33,432 nt of DNA from a virus. The translations under genes and the position numbers were made by a program. Position 1 is the stretch's first letter. Every line of letters begins with the position of its first letter. Below are positions 13,988 through 22,121 of this stretch, piece by piece. The DNA is taken from IMG/VR virus record IMGVR_UViG_3300017613_000231, positions 1 to 33,432 of that record. One strand, given 5' to 3'. The notes under the pieces were generated by a model. That model had not been told where the DNA came from. It did no database searches and saw nothing but the letters and a program-made list of their open reading frames with translations.

Positions 13988-15334
13988 ATGAATATGGCAG
14001 CTACAGCGATTGGTGCTGCTGCCATTGGTGCAGCAGGTACAGGTGATATACGTGGTCCGTTAACGTCATCTAAGTCTACTTTTACACAAAATGCACTAGG
14101 AGTAAAAGGTAACCTAAGTAAATTTGGGTTAGCTGACTCAATTAGTAGCTCATTCACTCAAAGCATCACAGGTACACTTACCATAGATGCTATTGATGGT
14201 GAAAGTACTAGTATTAGGCCTTTATTCCAACAATTCTTATCTGGTGATTTACTTACAGAAGCTATTGCTGGTGACTTAACCTCATCTAAGCAATTATTCA
14301 CACAGAATATACAAGGCTCTTTAGAGCAAGACGCCATTATTGGCTCAATTGAGCATATAGGTACAACATTTCAGCAAACAGCTAATGGCACTATTACAAT
14401 TGATGCTATTTCTGGTGATATAACAACTACTAGGCCGCTATTCCAACAAACAACATATGGCTTCATCACTAAAGTATTTGGGGCAGCTACTAGTAGTCCA
14501 TTATTATTTACTCAGAGTGCATCTGGTAGCTTTTCTGTTGATGCAATTATTGGTGATATAACCAACACAGCTCCTAGCTTTACCCAAAATGAGTCAGTAG
14601 GTACAGTAGGTGCTGAAGTTATTACTGGTTTTGGTACAAACACTTCAACTACCTTTAATCAAAATGGTCTTGCTGCACTTTCACAAAAAGCTGTAACAGG
14701 AGATGGTACATCCACATCCACCTTATTTACTCAAAGTGCTATAAGTAACCTGTCAATTGATTCTATTATTGGATTTAGTGTATCCACAGTACCAAGTTAT
14801 ACTCAAAACGCTCTTGGTACTATTGGTGCTGAAACTATAAATGGTATAGGTACATCCACTAATACACTATTCAATCAAAGTGCTAGTGGTTCATTCAGTA
14901 TTGATGCTATTACTGGGTATGCAACATCAGCAGCCCCAGGATTTAATAATGATGCAGATGGTATAGTTACCTTTGAAACTATTAATGGTACTGTATCCAA
15001 CCAATTACCAACATTTAATCAAAGTGCATTAGGATTAAAAGAGTTTTTCTTTGTTGGTAGCGTTGCATCTACAATGCGACCACATAACAGCTGGGCGTTT
15101 GCTACAAATATAGATGCCAGCCCCGCAATTAACCCATTTGAAATAGCTACTAGTGGGTTATTACAAGACGGTTTCCTATATGATACCTGTCTGACTGCAA
15201 ATATTACTCAGAGAGGTACTGCTAGTATTGCAGGTACATTATCTGCTAATATTCAAAGCATAAGCACAGCAAACAAAGTTAGTAAATTAACTGCAACCGT
15301 AAATAACAAATTAGAGGCTAAATTATGTCTGTAA
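13988..15334 (+). CDS. Repeat protein with about fourteen 24-residue F-x-Q units, probable beta-solenoid
   Basis: 448 residues. No good ribosome site precedes the ATG at 13988, and an ATG at 13994 is an alternative. The N-terminus is Ala/Gly-rich. Residues about 28-360 consist of repeats of about 24 residues with the pattern L-F-[TNQ]-Q-[SN]-x-x-G-x-[LFI]-x-[IV]-D-A-I-x-G-[DEY]-x-[TS]. The rest (about 361-448) is non-repetitive. The regular period and alternating hydrophobics suggest a beta-solenoid or beta-roll stalk. It stands between the small paralogues and the Ig-like and adaptor genes in the tail module. A tail-spike stalk or adhesin is plausible. The 3' end overlaps the next ATG. No family is recognised. 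Confidence 0.7.
   Translation: MNMAATAIGAAAIGAAGTGDIRGPLTSSKSTFTQNALGVKGNLSKFGLADSISSSFTQSITGTLTIDAIDGESTSIRPLFQQFLSGDLLTEAIAGDLTSSKQLFTQNIQGSLEQDAIIGSIEHIGTTFQQTANGTITIDAISGDITTTRPLFQQTTYGFITKVFGAATSSPLLFTQSASGSFSVDAIIGDITNTAPSFTQNESVGTVGAEVITGFGTNTSTTFNQNGLAALSQKAVTGDGTSTSTLFTQSAISNLSIDSIIGFSVSTVPSYTQNALGTIGAETINGIGTSTNTLFNQSASGSFSIDAITGYATSAAPGFNNDADGIVTFETINGTVSNQLPTFNQSALGLKEFFFVGSVASTMRPHNSWAFATNIDASPAINPFEIATSGLLQDGFLYDTCLTANITQRGTASIAGTLSANIQSISTANKVSKLTATVNNKLEAKLCL
14069..15068 (+). repeat. About fourteen degenerate 72-base units in a repeat protein
   Basis: The units are clear in protein sequence (each with an aromatic-x-Gln anchor and a D-A-I-x-G turn) but diverged at the DNA level. 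Most are 24 residues, with one or two at 22, 23 or 25. Copies seven and twelve (TQSASGSFSVDAI, NQSASGSFSIDAI) are the most alike. Confidence 0.8.
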
Positions 15335-15681
15335 CACCGACACTTGTTACTGGGGACGATTCATTACTTCCCACAGAACTATTTAAAGATGATATCGCTT
15401 TTCTCATAAACAGTAGTGCAGTAGTTAAAGCGTCTGTTGTATCTAAAGATAGAAAAACAATCATCCTAGACCCTGTTATAGTGTCTATATCAGAGACAGG
15501 GTCAGATTGGGTAAATAGTTTAGTTGTACCTAAATTCGCTAGTGCAGATACTGGAGCTATATTATCAAATCAATTGGGTTCAGCTTTGTTAGAAATACAG
15601 GTAGATGAAACAGTTAGTGGCGGTGGCAAACAAACTTGGTTTGCTACAATTAAAATTCTTCAAGGCACGATAGACCAATAG
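15325..15681 (+). CDS. Small Ig-like or BppU-N-type tail protein
   Basis: 118 residues, starting inside the end of the repeat protein. The pattern FLINSSAVVKASVVSKDRK, then TGSDWVNSLVVPKF, LLEIQVDET and TWFATIKILQGTI resembles a family of small phage proteins with one beta-sandwich. It is similar to the N-terminal domain of BppU-type baseplate or fibre proteins. No membrane segment is present. The next gene is a probable head-tail adaptor, so this protein may help build the neck or fibre attachment. The match is by eye only. Confidence 0.6.
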   Translation: MSVTPTLVTGDDSLLPTELFKDDIAFLINSSAVVKASVVSKDRKTIILDPVIVSISETGSDWVNSLVVPKFASADTGAILSNQLGSALLEIQVDETVSGGGKQTWFATIKILQGTIDQ

Positions 15682-15690
15682 GACAATATT

Positions 15691-16407
15691 ATGTTGTTAT
15701 CAGATATATTTGAGCACTTAAATTATGGCGAATTAGCACAGTTATCTATAGGTGGTGCTGATGAAGATGGCATACCTGTTACAGCTTATCCTGCTATTGT
15801 GTCACATCTAAATATGGGATTAATTGAATTATATAAACGTTTACCCCTAAAGATAAAAAGTATACAAATACAAGAGTATTCTTCAATTAGTACGTATTAT
15901 TTGCAACCAGATTTTGCGGCTAATAGCGGTTCAGCAGAACCTATTAAATATTTATTGGATTCAGCTACTAATCAATTTACTGGCGATATACTAAAAATAG
16001 AGCGAGTTACTAGTAGTGATGCCACAGAAATAGGCAATCTACCTTTAAATGATAATAATAGTGATAATAGTCTGTACACACCAGCATATGACGCATTAAC
16101 TGCGTATGAACCTGATGATTCCACAATACTTACTGTTTATTATAGAGCAACACCGACTAAAATAGTTGCTGCTGGGTTGGACCCAACAACAACAGATATA
16201 CCAATACCTGATAGTGTTTTGGAAGCGTTGGTTTATTTTATTGCTGCTAGAGCACATACAAATACTCCTGCCCTTGAAGGGCAACCAAACGTTAGTTCTA
16301 TGTATTTACAGAAATTTGAAGGAAGTCTTCAGCGAATAGAAAATGCTGCATTAATAGAAAATGATAATACAGCTAACGAGAAATTAGATAGTAATGGATG
16401 GGTTTAA
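15691..16407 (+). CDS. Probable head-tail adaptor (connector) protein
   Basis: 238 residues, AGGA ribosome site. An N-terminal helix (LLSDIFEHLNYGELAQL) is followed by a region with IVSHLNMGLIELYKRLPLK, a beta-rich insert, and a C-terminal helical pair (SVLEALVYFIAARAHTNTP, then YLQKFEGSLQRIE). This order (helix, helix with L-N-x-G-L-x-E-L-Y, beta, LEAL and A-A-x-A-H-x-x-T) is that of small phage adaptors that seat on the portal ring. It is separated from the portal here by the 5.6 kb fibre gene. The stop abuts the fibre ATG (TAA ATG). Confidence is moderate for the adaptor call and high that it is a real gene. Confidence 0.65.
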   Translation: MLLSDIFEHLNYGELAQLSIGGADEDGIPVTAYPAIVSHLNMGLIELYKRLPLKIKSIQIQEYSSISTYYLQPDFAANSGSAEPIKYLLDSATNQFTGDILKIERVTSSDATEIGNLPLNDNNSDNSLYTPAYDALTAYEPDDSTILTVYYRATPTKIVAAGLDPTTTDIPIPDSVLEALVYFIAARAHTNTPALEGQPNVSSMYLQKFEGSLQRIENAALIENDNTANEKLDSNGWV

Positions 16408-19400
16408 ATGGGAACTAAGGGTGATACTGGACCAGCGGGACCAAGGGGCTACCCTGGTTCTAAAGGTTTAACAGGTCTTACAGGTGATAAAGGTGATATT
16501 GGAGATACTGGTGCTGGTGTCACTATTACAGATAACGGTGACGGTACTTTTACTGTCACTGGTTCTAACGGTTCAATCGTACTCAGGGACGGGACAGCAC
16601 CCACGAAGGGACAAGATTACTTTGATGGAGTCTCTGGGGATTTTGTTTCTTTCGTATATTATAGCGTTCTTAACGGTAGTCCAGTTCCTGACATAACAGA
16701 TGGTACAGGGAGTTTTGATGGATTGTTGGAGTCGATGCCTGAACCTATTAACACATGGCAAGATACCCCAGATTATACTGATGGCTGGACTACTTACGTA
16801 TCTACTAATCGTTATAAGCATACTTGGATTGGTGGTGGTTCAGGTTCTTGGGTATTAAGGGGTCCTTGGTCTACACCTAAGATACATAATGACCCAAGTG
16901 TCACTAATACGCAATTTGTATCATATGCCTTTATAAGACACACTAATGGAGTACCTACTACTCCTGATGGTGGTTCTTATGCTAGTCCTGTACCTACAAC
17001 AGCTGGTTGGGAAGATGGTATTCCTGCTGGGGTTGGTCCTGCTTTCATGTCTAAACGCTTGTTTACAAGTGATGGTGTTGGTCAAGATGCCTCATGGACA
17101 GTTCCTAAGTTACTTGGTGCAACTGGTACAGGCACTAAACATCAATTTGGTCCAACTAATACAGGTCCTTGGGAAGATGTTCCAGCTACAGACGATGAAT
17201 GGATGGTTGTTTGTACTTTAGGTTCTGATGAAGTATGGACTTGTGACACAGCTAATCCTATTAAAATTAAAGGTGAGGTTGGTGTAACAGCACAAACTAT
17301 ATACAAAGCTTATGCTTTTAAGCGTTCAGCTGTACCAATAGCTGAAAGACCTACAGGTGGTGAGTATGCTTTTCCACAACCAGTAGATGGTGTTGTATCT
17401 GGTTGGACAGAGAATATACCATCAGGTACTGCTAATTTATACATTAGCACAAGAATGTTTGCATCAGATGGAGCAGAGCCTCCACAGGATACAGAATGGA
17501 GTGAATCAGTTTTATTCTCCGGAGATGCTGCAATTGTATTTCGTATAGATTCTGACTCACAAGTATTTGCATTTGATGAAAATGATTCTAATCCAGTACC
17601 GACACAAATTAATTGTACTGCACTCAAACAAGGCATTATTAATGATGTTGATTGGACAACAGTACCAGATTTATCATTACCTGTTGAAAGAACAGATGCC
17701 CTAGATACCTTTTTCATAACTGCAGCAGAGTTTGGTACTAACAGTAATGTACAAGTAACAGCCACTGCTGGAGCATACACTGACACAATTACTATTCTTA
17801 AAGTCAAAGATGGGTCAGCAGGTCCTTCAGGAACAGCATCAGATACTGTGGAAGTTAGATTCCAGTATGCCCCAGATAATAATGGTGGAGCTGAACCAAC
17901 AGTTGGATGGCACTCTAAACCTATAGTAGTAACAGACAAATGGTTAAGAGAGGCTACTTTCATTAACGGTACATCAACCCCCACTGGCACTGATGCTGAT
18001 TACTCAGCTGGCGTAAAATTTGTAGGTGATGATGGCTCTGATACATATACTGATTTTTGGTTTAGTGATACTGGTACAGGTAACCCTGACACAAATCCCG
18101 CTGATTGGGGACAGATACAAACATCTTCAGATTTTTATGTAATAACACAAACCACAACTAATGGTGTTACTGGTGCTTGGGGTGCAGTAACTAATATTCG
18201 TGGTGAAGATGGTGTTATTGGTAAGTATTTTGAAACTTTATTTGCTATTTCATCTAAAGATACAGCACCAGTACATGATGCCACCACTCCAGTATATCCT
18301 GATTATGATAAATTCGCAGATGACCCTGTTGGATGGACTAATGACCCTAACTTATCCCCTACAGGTGATGAAGTAATATGGGCTATCACTGCTACAAAAA
18401 TACATACTGGTGAATTGGACTCAGGAATTACTTGGCCTGATTCTGCAGTACAATGGGGGTCTTATATACCCGTAAGAGGTACTGACTATAATGATGGTAC
18501 TGGTGTCTATGTAAGTAAAGTATATAAAGAGGCTCCTCTAGGCAGTCCACCAGCTGCTCCTACAATCAATACAGGGTCGTTTGATGGTACAGACGAAGTG
18601 ATGCCTAATGGTGGTTGGATAGACGACCCTATGCAACCTGGGGTTGGTAATGCAGTTTATGTATCTCAGTATATTTATGTATCTTATCTAACTGTAGGCG
18701 TTAATACATGGCCTACACCGGGAACTTGGTCAGACCCTATACAATATCTCTATATTCCTACATTAGGAACAGATTATACTAATGGTACTCCCGGCATAGA
18801 TGGAGATGGCTCATTTCATTCTTATATTTTTAGAAACTACCCCCAAGGAACAGATGTTTCTCAAACACCTCCTTCTGGGGGTTCATATGCTGGTCCGGGA
18901 ACAGAAACTTTACCCACAAATTGGTTAGATGACCCTACAGACCCTGATGATGACGAGGTAACATGGGTTTCAGAAAGAACATATGTAATGATTGCTGGTG
19001 TATGGCAAACACCACCTGCATGGAGTGACCCAGCTAAATACTCAGCAATGACGACATTATTGTTGGCTATTGAGGACATAAATAGTATACATACTGACTT
19101 TAATGGTGCTAATTACACTTTTAGTAATGAAGGTGGGACAGTGACGCCTTGGTTTGGTGCTACTCCAGTTACAACAGCTTGTACTTATCAAATAGCTGGG
19201 GGGGCAGTTGCAGGTGAATACCATGAGCGTACATTAAATAATTTAAAAGTAAGTATAAGTAATGCCAATGGAACAGAAGGGCAATTCACTTTTTCATCAT
19301 CAGGTGGTTCTTGGAATACAGATATAGAAACATTTACTATTATATGTACTCATACTGTTTCTGGACAATCAGCCACTATAAATACTTCATTAAAAAAGAT

Positions 19401-22062
19401 AAAAGCTGGTAAAGCAGCTGTACAGAACACAGCCAATAGATTAGATGTAGCCTATGGTGTAGATGATGCAGGTACTACTAATAGTTATCCTCCCGGTGCT
19501 GACCCTACTGGTATGGAGTGGGTAGGTACTAATGTAGTTACTTGGATTCCTCCTGCAACTGAACCTGCAATATCCACTACTTATACTGATTATGAGTGGG
19601 TTAATTTCAAAGGACCTCAAGGTATACAAGGCGTACAAGGACCAACTGGTCCTTCAGGTGCTCAAGGTGTTGCTGGTGATGACGGTGCTCCAGTAGTATT
19701 TAAGGGTTCTTATCTTAATTTAGCTGCTTTTGAGGCAGCTTACACTCCTACAAATGGGTTTGCTTATTATAACCAAACAGATGCTAAGAGTTACGTGTAT
19801 CAGGACTCTACTTGGTATCAAATGTCTGTTGATGGTGTTCAAGGGTCAAAAGGTGACCAAGGTAATCCCGGTGGAGATGGTGCTGATGGATTACCAATAG
19901 TGTGGAAAGGTGAATCTTCAAGTCCTCCCGGAAGCCCCGTTGAAAATTGGGTGTACAAAGACACAGATAATAGTCAGGTATATATTTATACTGGCTCTGC
20001 ATGGGAAGTAATGGTATTAGATGGCTCTGATGGAGCTACAGGTGCTCAAGGAGCAGACGGAAATAATGTATATATTACTTACAATGATAATGCTTTAACT
20101 GCTAATCCGGGAACTCCTCCAGCAGGTAACGGTAATTCAGGTATATGGCATACAGCACCTACTGCTGCTTGTAACTGGATGTCTCAAAAAGTAGCCACTA
20201 GTGCTTCAGCTGGTGTATGGGGTGCTCCAATACAAATAGCAGGTGCAGATGGTCAAGATGGTGGTGATGGTCAAGACGGTTTATCCATTATATGGAAAGG
20301 TAATCTAGCCAGTGCTCCCTCAAGCCCAGTAGAGAATTGGGTATACAAAAATACAGGTGATGGACAAGTATATATCTATGACGGATTTGCTTGGGAATTA
20401 ATGGTTAATGACGGTACAGACGGTGTAGATGGAGCAAAAGGTGATGATGGATATCAAGTATATATTACATATAATGATAACGCCATTGGCTCACAACCAT
20501 CAGCCCCAACTGGTTCAGGTATAACAGGTGGTTGGCATACAACACCATCAGCCGCTTGTAATTGGCTTTCACAAAAGGTAGCTGCCACACAAGGTTCTGG
20601 TACATGGGGTGCAGCTATACTAATAGCTGGAAGTGATGGAGAAGATGGTACTAATGGTACTAATGGCGTCAATGGTATAAATGGTACTAATGGGAATGAT
20701 GGTGATGATGGAGCAGCAGGACTAAGTAACAGAGTAGATTTTGCTTATGCTAATACTATTAATGGTACTGGTGATGTGCAATATCCTACTGGCAGAATTG
20801 CTACTGCAAACTATAGCCCAGCCACCCCACATGAAAATAACCTCTATATGGGTACTAATGTAGAGACTTGGTATCAAGATGCTACAGAACCTAGTGTAAG
20901 AACTTCTGCCTCTTACTATGAATGGTCAAGATATACTGGTGAAGAAGGTCCAATGGGGCCATCTGGAACAGATGCTTTGACTATTCTTAATTATAAACCA
21001 GCTGTGTCTCTTGCAGCTAATAATGCTGGTGTTATTGCAGATTACTCACAAAGTGGCACAACATTAAGTGTCTATGAAGGGGAAACTAAGTTAAATTATA
21101 ATGGGGCTGGAACAACGGCTGGTACTTGGGGACTCAGTTCTATTAATGATGTGAATATTACTAATGGTTCAGTGTCAGGCAGTGGTGATGCTCTAGTAGC
21201 AGCACACTCTAATATGACACAAGATACTGCGTTTATTACTTATGCTATGGCTGGTAAAAGAATTAATGGTATTGATTTTGTTGCACAAACAACCCAAGTG
21301 TTCAGTAGAGCACAACCGGGAGAAGATGCAGTAAGTGTATTATTGACTAATAGCTCCCATACCATACCAACAGACAGTGCTGGTGCTAATGGCGATTACA
21401 CAGACTCAGGTACAACTATAAGCCTATTCCAAGGTACTACACAACTTAGTCACAATGGTAGTGGTACAAGTAATGGTACATTTAAAGTTACTGCTGCTGG
21501 CAATAACATTAGTGCATCATCTATTACCGATAGTGGTGACAATGCTATAATGAGTGCTGCTAGTAATATGACAACAGGTACAGGTGTATTAACAGGAACT
21601 ATTACATACACTATCACAGGTAAAACACTAATCGGTAACGCAATTAACCTAACAGCTATACAATCTTTCAACAAGAATTTAGCAGCTGTACAGTCTGAGC
21701 CTATTATAAATTCAGGTGGAGGACCAACACCAACAACATGTACTCATGTGTCTGTTGGTAACCCAATAGAGATTAAATGGAGCTACCAACAGACAGGAAG
21801 CCAAGGAACTGCATACCCTTGGCATGATGTTACATACACGCTATATAGAAATGGTACACCGATAGATAGTTTTTATTCGGCTCAGAATCTAAATACAGAA
21901 TATGAACCTGGGTTTGGTTGGTTATTTGCTGTCTCTGGTCAACAGACATATGTAGACCACCCCGGAGCAGGTTCATATACTTACACACTAGGTAAGTCGT
22001 ATACTTGGGGTGGCACAATTCTTAAGAATCAAGGGTCAATAGTGACTAATGAAACAGTATAA
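16408..22062 (+). CDS. Giant modular tail fibre with collagen-like segments
   Basis: 1884 residues. It opens with a Gly-X-Y collagen-like stretch (residues 2-35) and has shorter ones at about 1068-1095, 1143-1163, 1204-1220, 1333-1349 and 1408-1440. Between them are at least five versions of a 75-90 residue module with a GGSY-type turn, a GW-x-[DE] core, a YVS or YIS strand and a W-S-[DE]-P end. There are also two 130-residue tandem repeats (from residues 1162 and 1292). The final 370 residues are Ser/Thr-rich beta domains and a globular tip (from about 1770, with W and Y clusters). Collagen-like and repeat domains form trimeric shafts in phage fibres, so the C-terminus is likely the receptor-binding end. 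There is no S74 domain here. A 59-base spacer precedes the portal. Confidence 0.85.
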   Translation: MGTKGDTGPAGPRGYPGSKGLTGLTGDKGDIGDTGAGVTITDNGDGTFTVTGSNGSIVLRDGTAPTKGQDYFDGVSGDFVSFVYYSVLNGSPVPDITDGTGSFDGLLESMPEPINTWQDTPDYTDGWTTYVSTNRYKHTWIGGGSGSWVLRGPWSTPKIHNDPSVTNTQFVSYAFIRHTNGVPTTPDGGSYASPVPTTAGWEDGIPAGVGPAFMSKRLFTSDGVGQDASWTVPKLLGATGTGTKHQFGPTNTGPWEDVPATDDEWMVVCTLGSDEVWTCDTANPIKIKGEVGVTAQTIYKAYAFKRSAVPIAERPTGGEYAFPQPVDGVVSGWTENIPSGTANLYISTRMFASDGAEPPQDTEWSESVLFSGDAAIVFRIDSDSQVFAFDENDSNPVPTQINCTALKQGIINDVDWTTVPDLSLPVERTDALDTFFITAAEFGTNSNVQVTATAGAYTDTITILKVKDGSAGPSGTASDTVEVRFQYAPDNNGGAEPTVGWHSKPIVVTDKWLREATFINGTSTPTGTDADYSAGVKFVGDDGSDTYTDFWFSDTGTGNPDTNPADWGQIQTSSDFYVITQTTTNGVTGAWGAVTNIRGEDGVIGKYFETLFAISSKDTAPVHDATTPVYPDYDKFADDPVGWTNDPNLSPTGDEVIWAITATKIHTGELDSGITWPDSAVQWGSYIPVRGTDYNDGTGVYVSKVYKEAPLGSPPAAPTINTGSFDGTDEVMPNGGWIDDPMQPGVGNAVYVSQYIYVSYLTVGVNTWPTPGTWSDPIQYLYIPTLGTDYTNGTPGIDGDGSFHSYIFRNYPQGTDVSQTPPSGGSYAGPGTETLPTNWLDDPTDPDDDEVTWVSERTYVMIAGVWQTPPAWSDPAKYSAMTTLLLAIEDINSIHTDFNGANYTFSNEGGTVTPWFGATPVTTACTYQIAGGAVAGEYHERTLNNLKVSISNANGTEGQFTFSSSGGSWNTDIETFTIICTHTVSGQSATINTSLKKIKAGKAAVQNTANRLDVAYGVDDAGTTNSYPPGADPTGMEWVGTNVVTWIPPATEPAISTTYTDYEWVNFKGPQGIQGVQGPTGPSGAQGVAGDDGAPVVFKGSYLNLAAFEAAYTPTNGFAYYNQTDAKSYVYQDSTWYQMSVDGVQGSKGDQGNPGGDGADGLPIVWKGESSSPPGSPVENWVYKDTDNSQVYIYTGSAWEVMVLDGSDGATGAQGADGNNVYITYNDNALTANPGTPPAGNGNSGIWHTAPTAACNWMSQKVATSASAGVWGAPIQIAGADGQDGGDGQDGLSIIWKGNLASAPSSPVENWVYKNTGDGQVYIYDGFAWELMVNDGTDGVDGAKGDDGYQVYITYNDNAIGSQPSAPTGSGITGGWHTTPSAACNWLSQKVAATQGSGTWGAAILIAGSDGEDGTNGTNGVNGINGTNGNDGDDGAAGLSNRVDFAYANTINGTGDVQYPTGRIATANYSPATPHENNLYMGTNVETWYQDATEPSVRTSASYYEWSRYTGEEGPMGPSGTDALTILNYKPAVSLAANNAGVIADYSQSGTTLSVYEGETKLNYNGAGTTAGTWGLSSINDVNITNGSVSGSGDALVAAHSNMTQDTAFITYAMAGKRINGIDFVAQTTQVFSRAQPGEDAVSVLLTNSSHTIPTDSAGANGDYTDSGTTISLFQGTTQLSHNGSGTSNGTFKVTAAGNNISASSITDSGDNAIMSAASNMTTGTGVLTGTITYTITGKTLIGNAINLTAIQSFNKNLAAVQSEPIINSGGGPTPTTCTHVSVGNPIEIKWSYQQTGSQGTAYPWHDVTYTLYRNGTPIDSFYSAQNLNTEYEPGFGWLFAVSGQQTYVDHPGAGSYTYTLGKSYTWGGTILKNQGSIVTNETV
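19891..20640 (+). repeat. Tandem repeat of exactly 130 residues (390 bases) in the modular fibre
   Basis: Copy one starts at 19891 (residue 1162, LPIVWKG) and copy two at 20281 (residue 1292, LSIIWKG). Both contain a PVENWVYK core, VYIY, E-x-MV, a short Gly-X-Y stretch, VYITYNDNA, GWHT or GIWHT, AACNW-[ML]-SQKVA and W-GA-x-I-x-IAG. The period is exact to the base. The copies are diverged, so this is a duplication retained for shaft length or for ligand binding. Confidence 0.85.
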
Positions 22063-22104
22063 ACTCTATATTAATGCAATTATTAATGTATACTATCCAC
22101 AATT

Positions 22105-22120
22105 AACTTATAGGTAAGTT
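22105..22120 (+). promoter_or_regulatory. Small hairpin presenting the portal ribosome site
   Basis: AACTTA (22105-22110) and TAAGTT (22115-22120) are perfect complements around TAGG, the probable ribosome site of the portal gene, one base before its ATG. The stem is short and AT-rich, so the structure is weak. It might tune portal translation. Just upstream, ATTAATG occurs twice (22070 and 22082) in the 59-base spacer, which holds no gene. Confidence 0.3.
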
Positions 22121-22121
22121 T

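Noticed and set aside
16408-16520. Collagen-like Gly-X-Y stretch as a sign of transfer from an animal host
   Set aside because: Collagen-like segments are common in phage and bacterial fibres, and the codon use matches the neighbours.
17310-17990. 226-residue open frame on the minus strand
   Set aside because: It lies wholly inside the giant fibre gene, opposite strand, with low-complexity composition that mirrors the fibre repeats and no ribosome site that fits. It is a shadow.
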